DNA of 64,000 bases, taken from assembly GCF_000420765.1 (NCBI RefSeq), contig NZ_ATVO01000005.1:1-64000 (forward strand). Direction: 5' to 3'. The notes under the pieces are model-generated. The model ran no database searches, was not told where the DNA came from, and saw only the letters and a program-made list of their open reading frames with translations. How positions within the stretch are numbered: the first letter of the stretch is position 1; every line of letters starts with the position of its first letter. Both the position numbers and the translations under genes were made by a program. The DNA is from Sandarakinorhabdus limnophila DSM 17366 (lineage in GTDB: Bacteria > Pseudomonadota > Alphaproteobacteria > Sphingomonadales > Sphingomonadaceae). Of this stretch, positions 44,079-52,942 are shown one piece after another.

Positions 44079-44692
44079 GCCAGCAGGCCCAGCCGCGCCA
44101 GTTCCGCCGCCAGCAGTTCGTGGCCGGTGAACAGGTGGCCCACAAAGCCGTTGGCCACGGCTGCCGTCACATTGTCGGCGCGGTCATCGATGAAGATCGC
44201 TTCACCGCGGCCAAGGCCGAAACGGCGAAGTGCGAGTTGGTAGATCGCGGCATCCGGTTTGGTCAGCCGCTCTTCGCCTGAAACGATGATGTCGGTGAAA
44301 TGATCGAACACCGGCCACTCGGCCCGGAACGGTGGCCAGAATTCGTGGCTGAAATTGGTGATGGCAAACAACGGCACGCAGGCCGCGGCCAACTGCTCCA
44401 CCAGTTCGATCATGCCAGGAATGGCACCGGGTACCGTTTCATTGAAGCGGGGGCCATATTGGCGGATCAGTTCAGCCTCGGCCGGGAAGCGGGCGATGAG
44501 TTCGGCGCTGGTTTCCGCAAACGGCCGGCCGGCATCATGCTGGAAATGCCAGGCCGGCGTCACCACCTCAGCCAGGAACCAGTCCAGCCGCGCCGGATCG
44601 GGAATCGGCGGCGCATAGAAAGCGCGCACGTTCCAATCCACCAGCACATTGCCGACATCGAACACCACGGCAGTCGGCAAGATTCTGGCCAT
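44072..44692 (-). CDS. HAD-superfamily hydrolase (YihX-like)
   Basis: A 206-residue HAD protein. Motif I reads VVFDVGNVLVDW (D-x-G-N type as in YihX), motif II lies in LFAITNFSHEF, motif III is the Lys of LTKPDAAIY, and motif IV is FIDDRADNV. YihX acts on alpha-glucose-1-phosphate, so a sugar-phosphatase is likely but not proven. It follows rpmJ, from which a terminator separates it, and converges on pyk. Confidence 0.87.
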   Translation of the reverse strand: MARILPTAVVFDVGNVLVDWNVRAFYAPPIPDPARLDWFLAEVVTPAWHFQHDAGRPFAETSAELIARFPAEAELIRQYGPRFNETVPGAIPGMIELVEQLAAACVPLFAITNFSHEFWPPFRAEWPVFDHFTDIIVSGEERLTKPDAAIYQLALRRFGLGRGEAIFIDDRADNVTAAVANGFVGHLFTGHELLAAELARLGLLAQ

Positions 44693-44711
44693 CACCAACC
44701 CCACAAACAGC

Positions 44712-44736
44712 AAAACCCCCGCCGGATGGCAGGGGT
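44712..44736 (-). terminator. Rho-independent terminator after rpmJ
   Basis: On the minus strand ACCCC(T)GCC, an ATCC loop and GGC(G)GGGGT form a stem with one mismatch, followed by TTTTGC. It lies between the rpmJ stop and the HAD gene start. Confidence 0.75.
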
Positions 44737-44780
44737 CTCACCAAGTCAACCTGCCAGCCAAACGGGCCAGCGGCGCGGCT

Positions 44781-44906
44781 TCAGCCCTGGCGGGCCTTGA
44801 AGCGACGGTTGGTCTTGTTGATGACATAGGTGCGGCCGCGACGACGCACGATTTGGCAGTCACGGTGGCGGCCCTTGAGGCTCTTGAGGCTGTTGCGGAT
44901 CTTCAT
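44781..44906 (-). CDS. rpmJ: 50S ribosomal protein L36
   Basis: A 41-residue basic protein starting [11 protein letters not shown] and ending NRRFKARQG, the alphaproteobacterial L36 form. Only one of the usual four zinc ligands remains (Cys17 in RDCQIV), so it is the zinc-free type. It is a large-subunit protein that docks on 23S rRNA. It has its own promoter with a perfect TTGACA and its own terminator, so it is a single-gene unit. Confidence 0.95.
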   Translation of the reverse strand: MKIRNSLKSLKGRHRDCQIVRRRGRTYVINKTNRRFKARQG

Positions 44907-44948
44907 GATCAATCCCGGCAAGTGAATCGGTGGTGAAACAGAGGCCGG

Positions 44949-44977
44949 TCGCTAAGGGAGGCGCTGCGCTTTGTCAA
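44949..44977 (-). promoter_or_regulatory. Candidate promoter of rpmJ
   Basis: On the minus strand a consensus TTGACA (44977-44972), a 17-nt spacer and TAGCGA (44954-44949) lie about 42 nt before the rpmJ ATG. The -35 is perfect and the -10 weak. Confidence 0.5.
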
Positions 44978-45059
44978 CCGCGCTCGCCTGATCCACCCTT
45001 GCTTGCCCGCAGCCGAAGTGCGACCAGACAGGGGTATAAGTGCCCCGCGAGTAAAGCCC

Positions 45060-45665
45060 ATGACCCGCCACATGATTTTGCCTGCCGTGCTGGCCGCCCT
45101 GCTGCTGCCATCGGTGGCCCATGCCGCAACCGTGAAAGTGGAGGAAACCCGCTTCCACATCCTGGCACCCCCGGCCCCACCGCTGACCGGCAGCAGCATC
45201 ACGGTAGAGCCAGCCGATCCGGCGGCGGCATCCTCGCTGCAGTTCGGCGCGCTGGCCGCTGTGGCCAATGCCGAACTGGCCAAGGCGGGCTTTACGCTGG
45301 CAGCGGGCGGCCAGCCGGCTGATCATGTCGCGCGCATTTCGCTTACCGGCAACAGCGAGGTGGTCCGCAAACGCTCCCCCATATCGATTGGCATCGGCGG
45401 CGGCACTGGCGGCTGGAATGGCGGCATTGGCGGCGGTGTGACCTTCCCGGTTGGTGGCGGCACCCGCACCGTGACGGCCGCGCTGATGACGCTGCAGATC
45501 CGCCGGGCCAGCGATGGCAGCGCCGTATGGGAAGGCCGCGACAGCACCATCGCCCCCAGCATCGATCCGATCAGCGCCGCGCCGGTGCTGCTGCAGGCCT
45601 TGCTCAAGAGCTTTCCCGGCCTGAGCGGCCAGAGTGTGACCGTGAAAGTGAAGACCGACCAATGA
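45060..45665 (+). CDS. Exported DUF4136-like protein
   Basis: A 201-residue protein with a signal peptide (MILPAVLAALLLPSVAHA within the first 24 residues). It has TVKVEETRFHILAPP at the start of the mature part, a central ALAAVANAELAKAGF, a Gly-rich GIGGGTGGWNGGIGGGV, and a closing QIRRASDGSAVWEGR. The layout recalls DUF4136 lipoproteins of sphingomonads, but there is no lipobox Cys. Function is unknown. Its stop overlaps the M14 peptidase ATG (ATGA), so they are one transcript. Confidence 0.65.
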   Translation: MTRHMILPAVLAALLLPSVAHAATVKVEETRFHILAPPAPPLTGSSITVEPADPAAASSLQFGALAAVANAELAKAGFTLAAGGQPADHVARISLTGNSEVVRKRSPISIGIGGGTGGWNGGIGGGVTFPVGGGTRTVTAALMTLQIRRASDGSAVWEGRDSTIAPSIDPISAAPVLLQALLKSFPGLSGQSVTVKVKTDQ

Positions 45666-46792
45666 TCAGCATCGATAGTGCCTTTGATTCGGGCAACATC
45701 CAGGTCGAACGGATTGCCGGCCCGCACGAGATTGTGCTGACCATAGGCAAGGACGCGCACAGCGACTTCTATCAATGGTTCCACTTTCGCCTTTCTGGAG
45801 CGAAGGACCAGCGCTGCATCATCCGCATCATCGATCTGAACAACTGCGCCTATCCCGGCGGCTGGCCGAGCTATCGCGCCTGCGTGTCGGTGGACCGGCA
45901 GACGTGGCGACGCGCGCCGACCAGTTTCGATGCCAAATCCGCCAATGGCACGCTCACCATCGAAGTGACGCCCAGTGTTGACCAGCTGTGGCTGGCCTAT
46001 TTCGCGCCGTATTCCCTGGAGCGGCACCTTGATCTGATCGCCCGCACCGCCACCCGGCCCGGCGTGCGCGCCGACGTGCTGGGCCACAGCCTTGATGGCC
46101 GGGCGATTGACCGGTTGGTCGTCGGCGATGGCCCGAAGACCGTGTGGCTCTATGCCCGCCAGCATCCGGGCGAGAGCATGGCTGAATGGTGGATGGAAGG
46201 TGCGCTGGAGCGACTGGCTGATCCGTACGACCCGGTGGCGAGGCTGTTGCGCCAACAGGCAACTTTCCACATAGTGCCCAATATGAACCCTGATGGCAGT
46301 TTCCGCGGCCATCTGCGCACCAACGCCGCCGGCGTGAACCTCAACCGCGAATGGAACGCGCCGTCGGCGGAAAAATCGCCGGAAGTGCTGTGCGTGCTGG
46401 GTGCAATGGACAAGGCCGGCTGCCACCTCGCCATGGATGTGCATGGTGATGAAGCCATCCCGCAGGTGTTCATCGCCGGCTTCGAAGGTATCCCGTCGAT
46501 CACGCCGAAACAGCTGGCGCTGCTCGCCGATTACAAGGCGCGGCTGGCGCGGATAACGCCGGATTTCCAAACCGCGAAAGGCTATCCCGTCGCCCGCCCC
46601 GGCACCGCCAATCTGGCCATGAGCACCAACCAGCTTGCCGAGCGGTTCGGCTGCCTGGCCATGACGCTCGAAATGCCGTTCAAGGACAATGATGATCTGC
46701 CCTGCGCCGAGTTTGGCTGGTCGCCGCAGCGTTCGATGCAGCTGGGCCGTGATTGCCTGGCGGCGATCATGGAAGTGATGCCCGACCTGTAA
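45662..46792 (+). CDS. M14-family metallocarboxypeptidase
   Basis: A 376-residue zinc carboxypeptidase. An N-terminal M14_N beta domain (about 1-125) comes before the catalytic domain with the zinc ligands His168 and Glu171 (RQHPGES) and His261 (MDVHGDE). NMNPDGSFRGHLRTNAAG and NLNREW bind the substrate end, and Glu337 (TLEMPF) is the catalytic base. The layout is that of cytosolic carboxypeptidase-like (M14 subfamily B) proteins. There is no signal peptide. It is coupled by ATGA to the exported DUF4136-like gene. The natural substrate is unknown. Confidence 0.9.
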   Translation: MISIDSAFDSGNIQVERIAGPHEIVLTIGKDAHSDFYQWFHFRLSGAKDQRCIIRIIDLNNCAYPGGWPSYRACVSVDRQTWRRAPTSFDAKSANGTLTIEVTPSVDQLWLAYFAPYSLERHLDLIARTATRPGVRADVLGHSLDGRAIDRLVVGDGPKTVWLYARQHPGESMAEWWMEGALERLADPYDPVARLLRQQATFHIVPNMNPDGSFRGHLRTNAAGVNLNREWNAPSAEKSPEVLCVLGAMDKAGCHLAMDVHGDEAIPQVFIAGFEGIPSITPKQLALLADYKARLARITPDFQTAKGYPVARPGTANLAMSTNQLAERFGCLAMTLEMPFKDNDDLPCAEFGWSPQRSMQLGRDCLAAIMEVMPDL

Positions 46793-46869
46793 GCGATTCA
46801 CCTTGGCTGATTGATGGGGTGACGGGGTGCGCCCACGCCCCCTATCGTGACGGCCAAAGGGAGACCGTC

Positions 46870-47670
46870 ATGAGCTATACCCACATCCTGTTCGAAGAAG
46901 CCGAAGGCATTGCGACCCTCACCATCAACCGGCCGCAGGTGATGAACGCGCTCCACGTGGGCGTGATCGAAGAGATGATCGACGCGGTGGACCGGGTGCG
47001 CGACGAAGGCACGGCGCGCGTGCTGGTGCTCACTGGCACCGGGCGCGGTTTCTGTTCGGGCGCCGATCTGGCCGGCGGCGGTGCCGGTGGTGGCGCGAAA
47101 CGATCGGGCCCGCCGGATGCCGGTGCCGTGCTCGAATCGCATTTCAATCCGCTGCTGGAGCGCTTGTTTGCGCTGCCGGTGCCGTTCATCACCTCGGTCA
47201 ACGGCGTCGCGGCCGGTGCCGGCTGTTCCTATGCGCTGGCCGGCGACATCGTGATTGCGGCGAAGTCCGCCTATTTCCTGCAGGCCTTCGTCAACATCGG
47301 GCTGGTGCCCGACGTCGGCTCGACCTGGCTGCTGCCGCGGCTGGCCGGCCGGGCGCGGGCGCAGGCCATGATGATGCTGGGCGAACGGATCCCGGCCGAA
47401 ACCGCGCTGGATTGGGGCATGGTCTACAAGGTGGTCGATGATGCCGATCTGGCCGCAGCCACCAGTGCCGTGGCCGAGAAACTGGCGAAGGGGCCGACCA
47501 AATCCTATGCCCTGATCCGCCAAGGTATCCGCGATTGCCTGGATGTGTCGCTGTCCGAAGGCCTGATGGTGGAGCGCCGCAACCAGCTTCTGGCCGGGCG
47601 CAGCGCCGATTTCGTGGAGGGTGTCAGCGCCTTCCTGCAGAAGCGGCCGGCGGCATTCACCGGGAAATAA
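46870..47670 (+). CDS. Enoyl-CoA hydratase/isomerase family protein
   Basis: A 266-residue crotonase. LTINRPQVMNALH, the oxyanion-hole GRGFCSGADLAGG, VNGVAAGAGCSYALAGD and VNIGLVPDVGSTWLLPR (with the catalytic-acid position) are typical of PaaG/EchA-like enzymes. The Gly-rich insert after SGADL is unusual but in frame. The expected role is fatty-acid or aromatic-CoA beta-oxidation. GGGAGA precedes the ATG at 46870. It converges on the alcohol dehydrogenase gene with only one base between the stops. Confidence 0.88.
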   Translation: MSYTHILFEEAEGIATLTINRPQVMNALHVGVIEEMIDAVDRVRDEGTARVLVLTGTGRGFCSGADLAGGGAGGGAKRSGPPDAGAVLESHFNPLLERLFALPVPFITSVNGVAAGAGCSYALAGDIVIAAKSAYFLQAFVNIGLVPDVGSTWLLPRLAGRARAQAMMMLGERIPAETALDWGMVYKVVDDADLAAATSAVAEKLAKGPTKSYALIRQGIRDCLDVSLSEGLMVERRNQLLAGRSADFVEGVSAFLQKRPAAFTGK

Positions 47671-47671
47671 C

Positions 47672-48775
47672 TCACTCCATCACCAGCACCGGCTTCACCG
47701 CCTTGCCGCTGGCCATATCGGCCACGGCTTCGTTGATGGCTGCCAGCGGATATTCCGTCACAAGCGGTGCGTGATTGAAGCGGCCGGCACGGTGGCGGTC
47801 GATCAGCCAGGGGATGAAGCTCTGCGGATCGGCATCGCCTTCCACGGCGCCAAGCAACGAACGCCCGCCCAGCAGCGTGTTGGGGTTGAACGTGATTTCG
47901 GTGCCCGGCGCGGTGACGGCCAGCATGGCGAGTTCCCCCCTGCTGGCCAGCGCCTCCAGACCGGCGCGGATCACGGCTGAGGCCCCGGTGGTATCGACGA
48001 TGCGATCGATGCCGGTCGCCACCACCTCGCGCAGCGCCAGCATCAGGTCGCGCCCATCGGCCAAGATCGTGTGCGTCGCGCCCAGTTTCCGGGCGAGGTC
48101 CAGCCGTTCGGCGACGCGATCGACCGCGATGATGGTGTGGCAGCCGCGATCAACGGCGGCCAACAGCGCCGCCAGCCCCACTGAACCGGCACCCATCACC
48201 GCAAAGGCCTGATCGGCCTGTACGTTCAGCGTGTTGTAGGCGGTGCCAGCCCCCGTCTGCAGGCCGCAACCAAACGGCGCCGCCAGCGCGAAGGGCACAT
48301 CATCGGCCAGTTTCACTGTGTTGCGCGCATAAGCGATGGCATGATCGGCAAAGCTGGATTGGCCGAAGAAGCCGCCATAGATCGGCTGGCCAGCCTGGGT
48401 GAACGGCACCCGGCCATCGGGCAGCACGCCAGCATAGTTCAGCGCCATGAAATTCGCACAATATTGCGGGTGATCATGGCTGCAACTGGGGCAGGCGCCG
48501 CAGCTGGCATAGCTCAGCACCACCCGGTCACCGGCGGCCACGTTGGTGACGCCCGCGCCCACGGCCAGCACCGTGCCGGCGCCTTCGTGGCCCAGCACCT
48601 GCGGCAACGGCGTGCCCTGTTCATAGCGCTGCACGCCAACATCGGTGAAACAGATGCCGCACGCCGCCAGCTTGACCAGCACCTGCCCCGGCCCGGGATC
48701 GGTCAGCTCCACGGTTTCGATGCTGTAGGGCTGCCCACGTTGGCGCAGCACGGCAGCGCGCGTGGAGGTTGGCAT
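47672..48775 (-). CDS. Zinc-dependent alcohol dehydrogenase (aryl-alcohol type)
   Basis: A 367-residue MDR enzyme. The catalytic zinc ligands lie in AACGICFTDVG, LGHEGAGTV and FGCGLQTG. The structural zinc cysteines are CGACPSCSHDHPQYC. The NAD site reads VMGAGSVGLAAL with an acidic VDR next. Sequence character is closest to benzyl/aryl-alcohol dehydrogenases of the XylB type. It probably oxidises a primary alcohol to its aldehyde with NAD; the substrate is unknown. Confidence 0.88.
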   Translation of the reverse strand: MPTSTRAAVLRQRGQPYSIETVELTDPGPGQVLVKLAACGICFTDVGVQRYEQGTPLPQVLGHEGAGTVLAVGAGVTNVAAGDRVVLSYASCGACPSCSHDHPQYCANFMALNYAGVLPDGRVPFTQAGQPIYGGFFGQSSFADHAIAYARNTVKLADDVPFALAAPFGCGLQTGAGTAYNTLNVQADQAFAVMGAGSVGLAALLAAVDRGCHTIIAVDRVAERLDLARKLGATHTILADGRDLMLALREVVATGIDRIVDTTGASAVIRAGLEALASRGELAMLAVTAPGTEITFNPNTLLGGRSLLGAVEGDADPQSFIPWLIDRHRAGRFNHAPLVTEYPLAAINEAVADMASGKAVKPVLVME

Positions 48776-48864
48776 GTCTCATCTCCTCAATCTATTTCTC
48801 AACAGTGTCGCGCCGCGGCGCCGGGCTGGCAAGGCGGATTGATGTTCGCAAGCAAGCGCCCGGC

Positions 48865-48894
48865 TTGACCACGCGCCCGCGCCCGTCCAGATAC
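48865..48894 (+). promoter_or_regulatory. Candidate leaderless promoter of xseB-ispA
   Basis: TTGACC (48865-48870), an 18-nt spacer and AGATAC (48889-48894) are followed by 7 nt and the ATG of xseB. No Shine-Dalgarno is present. Confidence 0.4.
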
Positions 48895-48901
48895 GGCGTT
48901 C

Positions 48902-49144
48902 ATGGACACGCCCGCTGCCCCCCAGCCCAGCTTCGAAGACGCCCTGCGCGAGCTTGAAGACATCGTGCGCAAGCTGGAATCGGGCGATCTCAGCCTCGAT
49001 GACAGCATCGCGCTCTATGAACGCGGCCAGTCACTGAAATCTCTGTGCGAAACCCGGTTGAACGATGCCCGCATGCGGATCGAACAGATCCAGCAGAATG
49101 CCGCCGGCGAAGCCGTCGCAACCCGCCCCTTTGACGCGCAATAA
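48902..49144 (+). CDS. xseB: Exodeoxyribonuclease VII small subunit
   Basis: An 80-residue all-helical protein with SFEDALRELEDIVRKLESGD and LSLDDSIALYERGQSL, diagnostic for XseB. It binds the large subunit XseA, not seen here, to form the single-strand-specific nuclease. It precedes ispA by 12 bp, the common order in proteobacteria. Confidence 0.96.
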   Translation: MDTPAAPQPSFEDALRELEDIVRKLESGDLSLDDSIALYERGQSLKSLCETRLNDARMRIEQIQQNAAGEAVATRPFDAQ

Positions 49145-49156
49145 GGGCGAACGGAC

Positions 49157-50056
49157 ATGGTGCAGCCCTCGCTCAGTCTGAAGCCAGCCCTTGATGCCAT
49201 CGGCAAGGCAATCGATCAGCGTTTCGATCGGCTGCTGGCCGTGCCCGATGACAGCCGCGCTCGCCTGTATGAAGCCATGCGCCATGCGACGATCGGCGGC
49301 GGCAAACGCATGCGCCCGCTGCTGGTGATTGCGGCCTGCGATATCTTCCATGTGACACGCGAACAGGCGCTCAGGGTCGCGCTCGCGATCGAGTGCATCC
49401 ATGTCTACAGCCTGATCCACGACGATCTGCCGTGCATGGACGATGATGACCTGCGCCGCGGGAAGCCCACCGTGCACAAGGCCTTCGATGAAGCCACCGC
49501 CGTGCTGGCCGGCGATTGCCTGCACGATCTGGCCTTTGAAATCCTGGCCGATCCTGCCACCCACCAAGATCCAGTCGCCCGGCTGGAACTCATCACCCAA
49601 CTTGCCGTCCAGTCCGGCCCGGCCGGCATGGCCGGCGGCCAGATGATGGACCTGGTGGCCGGCGACGTGACCTATGATCTGGCCGGCATCACCCGGCTGC
49701 AGCAGCTGAAAACCGGCGCACTGATCGTGTGGTGCCTGGAAGCCGGCGCCATTATGGGCCGGGCATCGGAAGCCAACAAGAAAAGCTTGCGCGCCTACGC
49801 CCGCGATCTCGGCCTGGCCTTCCAGATCGCCGATGATCTGCTCGACGTGGAAGGCGAATCCGCCAAGACCGGCAAGGCCGTGCAGAAGGATGCCGCCGCC
49901 GGCAAGGCTACGTTCGTCTCCTTGCTGGGGGTCGAACGCGCCCGCAGCCAGGCCAATGCCCTGATCGATCAGGCCATCGCCCATCTTTCCGGTTTCGGCC
50001 CGGAGGCCGATCTGCTGCGCGCCATTGCGCGTTTCGCTGTCGAGCGTGATCGGTAA
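49157..50056 (+). CDS. ispA: Farnesyl diphosphate synthase (polyprenyl synthetase)
   Basis: This enzyme joins IPP with DMAPP/GPP to give farnesyl diphosphate for quinones, undecaprenol and carotenoids. It is 299 residues. GGGKRMRPLLV, first Asp-rich motif HDDLPCMDDDDLRRGKP, GGQMMDLV, and the second Asp-rich motif FQIADDLLDVEG. The length and the two residues before the first motif fit short-chain (C15) enzymes. AAGGG before the ATG at 49157 sets the start. Confidence 0.94.
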   Translation: MVQPSLSLKPALDAIGKAIDQRFDRLLAVPDDSRARLYEAMRHATIGGGKRMRPLLVIAACDIFHVTREQALRVALAIECIHVYSLIHDDLPCMDDDDLRRGKPTVHKAFDEATAVLAGDCLHDLAFEILADPATHQDPVARLELITQLAVQSGPAGMAGGQMMDLVAGDVTYDLAGITRLQQLKTGALIVWCLEAGAIMGRASEANKKSLRAYARDLGLAFQIADDLLDVEGESAKTGKAVQKDAAAGKATFVSLLGVERARSQANALIDQAIAHLSGFGPEADLLRAIARFAVERDR

Positions 50057-50068
50057 GGAGCAAGCCTC

Positions 50069-50569
50069 ATGACCCGTATTGGCGTCTACCCCGGCACCTT
50101 CGATCCGATGACCCTTGGGCATATGGACATCATCCGCCGTGGCGCGCGGCTGGTGGACAGGCTGGTGATTGGTGTGGCCACCAACCCATCGAAATCACCG
50201 ATGTTCACGCTGGCGGAGCGCAAGGCGCAGATCATCCGCGAAACCGCCGACATCCCAAACGTGGACGTTGCCGATTTCGATGAGCTGCTGATGACCTTTG
50301 CCGAGAGGCTGGGCGCCACGGTGATCGTGCGCGGCCTGCGCGGTGCCGGCGATTTCGAATATGAGTTCCAGATGACCGGCATGAACCGGGCGCTGAATGA
50401 CGATATCGAGCAGGTGTTTCTAATGGCCGATGTCGCCTTGCAGCCGATCGCTTCACGTCTGGTCAAGGAAATTGCTGTTTATGGTGGCGACATCCGCAAG
50501 TTCGTCCCGCCCCGCATCGCTGCCGATGTGGTGGCCAGGGTCGCGGAAACCGGATTGAAAGGCCAATGA
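50069..50569 (+). CDS. coaD: Phosphopantetheine adenylyltransferase
   Basis: This enzyme makes dephospho-CoA from 4'-phosphopantetheine and ATP. It is 166 residues. YPGTFDPMTLGHMDIIRRG carries the TxGH nucleotide motif. VIVRGLRGAGDFEYEFQM and a final SRLVKEIAVYGGD follow. AAGGAG nine bases before the ATG gives a strong ribosome site. Its stop overlaps the next gene as ATGA. Confidence 0.96.
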   Translation: MTRIGVYPGTFDPMTLGHMDIIRRGARLVDRLVIGVATNPSKSPMFTLAERKAQIIRETADIPNVDVADFDELLMTFAERLGATVIVRGLRGAGDFEYEFQMTGMNRALNDDIEQVFLMADVALQPIASRLVKEIAVYGGDIRKFVPPRIAADVVARVAETGLKGQ

Positions 50570-51300
50570 TGCGATTGCCGTTGCTGATTGCTGCTGTGTT
50601 CACTCTGGCTGCCGGACCGGCTCTGGCCCAGCAACAGCGCATCGATCCCAAGGATCTGAAGGCCCCGCCCAAGCTGCCGGAAATGGCGGCGCCGTCCAAT
50701 ATCGCCGGCATGATCGCCCAGGTGGACCAGGAAAATATCCTGGTGCTCGATCTGTCGTCGGGCGGCCGCGTCAAGATCGTCATGCGCCCGGATGTGGCGC
50801 CCAAGCATGTGGAGCGCATTCGCACGCTGGCGCGCCAGGGTTTTTACGATGGCACCGTCTTCCACCGCGTAATCGATGGCTTCATGGCGCAGGGCGGTGA
50901 TCCCACCGGCACCGGCACCGGCGGTTCCAAGCTCGACGATCTGAAGGCCGAATTCAACGATCTGCCGCACGTGCGCGGCGCCGCGGCGATGGCGCGTTCG
51001 CAAAGCGACGACAGCGCCAACAGCCAGTTCTACATCGTGCTGATGCCGGCGCTGAAGCTGGATCGCACCTACACGGTGTGGGGCCGCGTGGTGGAAGGCA
51101 TGGCCTACGTGGACGGCATCGAAAAGGGCGAGCCGCCGGAAAATCCCAGCCGCATCATCAAGGCCAGCATCGCGGCCGACAAGGTACCGCCGCCCGATTT
51201 TGCGGCGCTGAAGGCCAAGGCCTCGCCGATTCCGGCGGGTGTGCTGAACCTGCCCCCACCGGCATCCGGCACGCAATCGGGGCCGCAGCCGCCCCGCTGA
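50566..51300 (+). CDS. Exported cyclophilin-type peptidyl-prolyl isomerase
   Basis: A 244-residue protein with a signal peptide (cleavage near ALAQQ, residue ~22). Its cyclophilin domain has NILVLDLSSGGRVKI, FYDGTVFHRVIDGFMAQGGD, MARSQSDDSANSQFYIVL and YTVWGRVVEGMAYVD. It helps fold periplasmic proteins by cis/trans isomerisation of prolyl bonds. The Pro-rich tail is outside the domain. It is coupled to coaD by an ATGA overlap. Confidence 0.93.
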   Translation: MMRLPLLIAAVFTLAAGPALAQQQRIDPKDLKAPPKLPEMAAPSNIAGMIAQVDQENILVLDLSSGGRVKIVMRPDVAPKHVERIRTLARQGFYDGTVFHRVIDGFMAQGGDPTGTGTGGSKLDDLKAEFNDLPHVRGAAAMARSQSDDSANSQFYIVLMPALKLDRTYTVWGRVVEGMAYVDGIEKGEPPENPSRIIKASIAADKVPPPDFAALKAKASPIPAGVLNLPPPASGTQSGPQPPR

Positions 51301-51339
51301 GCCCCTCCCTCTTCCTCCGACCAAAGGGCTGTTCCCCCG

Positions 51340-52389
51340 ATGCTGGTTGATGATTTCGATTTCCATTTGCCCGAAGACCGCATCGCGCTGCGACCGGTGA
51401 TCCCGCGCGACAGCGCCCGGCTGCTGACCGTACGCGGCAGGGATGCAGGTGTGTTGGACGATCTCCACTTCACCGATCTGCCCAGCCAGCTGCGCTCTGG
51501 CGACGTGCTGGTGGTGAACGACACCCGCGTGATCCCGGCGCAATTGTTCGCCAAGGTGGGCGAAGCCGCCATTGGTGTGACACTGCACAAGCGCGAAACC
51601 GGCAACCGCTGGTGGAGTTTCGTCAAGAACGCCCGCCGCCTGAAACCGGGCACCCGCGTGGACTTCAGCCAAGGCGGCAGCGCCCTGCTGATCGGCGAGG
51701 TGATCGAGAAGGCCGACGAGGGCGGCGTGCTCTGGCAGTTTGAAACCGCCGGCCAGCCACTGGAATCGGCGTTGCACAGCGTGGGCGAAATGCCGTTGCC
51801 GCCCTATATTGCCCGCCGGCGCGGCATCGATGCTCAGGATTTCAGCGATTATCAGACGCTGCATGCCGCCAAGGACGGCGCCGTTGCCGCCCCCACCGCC
51901 GGCCTGCATTTCACCCCGCGCCTGTGGTCTGCCCTGCACGCAGCCGGCATCTCACGCGAGACCGTGACGCTGCACGTGGGTGCCGGCACCTTCCTGCCGG
52001 TGAAGGCCGACAGGATCGAAGATCACCAGATGCACGCCGAATGGGGCAGCATCGACGACCAGACCGCGCTGCGCCTCAACGCCGCCAGGGCTACGGGTGG
52101 TCGCATCATTGCCGTGGGCACCACCTCCCTGCGCCTGCTCGAATCCGCCGCCGACAAGGGCGGTGCCATCCGGGCTTTTTCAGGCGACACCTCGATCTTC
52201 ATCACACCCGGCTATCGCTGGAAGGCCATCGACGGCCTGATCACCAACTTCCACTTACCGCGCTCGACCCTGTTCATGCTGGTCAGCGCGCTGATGGGGC
52301 TGGACATGATGCGCAAGGCCTACGCCCATGCCATCGAGAACGAATATCGTTTCTACAGCTATGGCGACGGCAGCCTGTTGCTGCCCTGA
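51340..52389 (+). CDS. queA: S-adenosylmethionine:tRNA ribosyltransferase-isomerase QueA
   Basis: This enzyme adds the epoxycyclopentane ring to preQ1 at the tRNA wobble position, the next-to-last step of queuosine synthesis. It is 349 residues. [12 protein letters not shown] at the start, [50 protein letters not shown] and [18 protein letters not shown] are all QueA signatures. tgt does not follow. AAAGGG lies about 12 nt before the ATG. Confidence 0.97.
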   Translation: MLVDDFDFHLPEDRIALRPVIPRDSARLLTVRGRDAGVLDDLHFTDLPSQLRSGDVLVVNDTRVIPAQLFAKVGEAAIGVTLHKRETGNRWWSFVKNARRLKPGTRVDFSQGGSALLIGEVIEKADEGGVLWQFETAGQPLESALHSVGEMPLPPYIARRRGIDAQDFSDYQTLHAAKDGAVAAPTAGLHFTPRLWSALHAAGISRETVTLHVGAGTFLPVKADRIEDHQMHAEWGSIDDQTALRLNAARATGGRIIAVGTTSLRLLESAADKGGAIRAFSGDTSIFITPGYRWKAIDGLITNFHLPRSTLFMLVSALMGLDMMRKAYAHAIENEYRFYSYGDGSLLLP

Positions 52390-52481
52390 TCACGACGCGG
52401 GCAACCGGAGTAGCTGAAGCCGCAGCTCCGCGCAGGTGACAGCAACCGTATTCATTTTGGTTAAATATTGGCAAATTTCTA

Positions 52482-52510
52482 TTGTCGAATCGATTCTGCC
52501 AGCCCTAGGG
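52482..52510 (+). promoter_or_regulatory. Candidate leaderless promoter of the 52518 gene
   Basis: TTGTCG (52482-52487), a 17-nt spacer and CTAGGG (52505-52510) are followed by exactly 7 nt and the ATG. A distinctly AT-rich stretch (52450-52500) lies just upstream. Confidence 0.45.
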
Positions 52511-52517
52511 TGCCGCC

Positions 52518-52859
52518 ATGGCTGATTATCGCGTTTCCAAAGTCGAAATTCTTCCCGGCACTGATGGCTATGTGGCTGAACGGCTGGGTGGCAGCGGCTG
52601 GTCTGATGTTGCCGTCAACATCATGGCCTATATCCGCCGCAATCAGCACGTGTTCCTGATGGCCACGCCCGAAGGCGACGCGCGGTTCGTGGTGATGCGC
52701 GATGCCGCCGGTGCGGAATGCCTGGTGGCCACTCTGGCCGATGGCCAGCTTGTGACGCTGAACAGCATGCAAACCGTGGTTCGGCCCGCCCCGGTACGGC
52801 CGGCCCGACCGCTGTTCCAGCAACTGTTCCGTTTCCTGGGCGCCGGTTCCCGCCCTTAA
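52518..52859 (+). CDS. Small protein of unknown function
   Basis: A 113-residue soluble protein. It starts MADYRVSKVEILPGTD and has a central helix VAVNIMAYIRRNQHVFLM, then strands with RFVVMRDAAGAECLVA. The C-terminal ~25 residues are basic and proline-rich. The middle faintly recalls DUF3892, but not enough to assign. It is probably leaderless. It is followed by the Gre-type gene (83-bp gap). Confidence 0.6.
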   Translation: MADYRVSKVEILPGTDGYVAERLGGSGWSDVAVNIMAYIRRNQHVFLMATPEGDARFVVMRDAAGAECLVATLADGQLVTLNSMQTVVRPAPVRPARPLFQQLFRFLGAGSRP

Positions 52860-52942
52860 CCTGATCGGGCAGCGCGCGGCCGAACCTTGCGCCTTCGGCA
52901 CTGGCGGTGGCATGCTCCCGTCTCAATGAGAGTTGCCCTGCA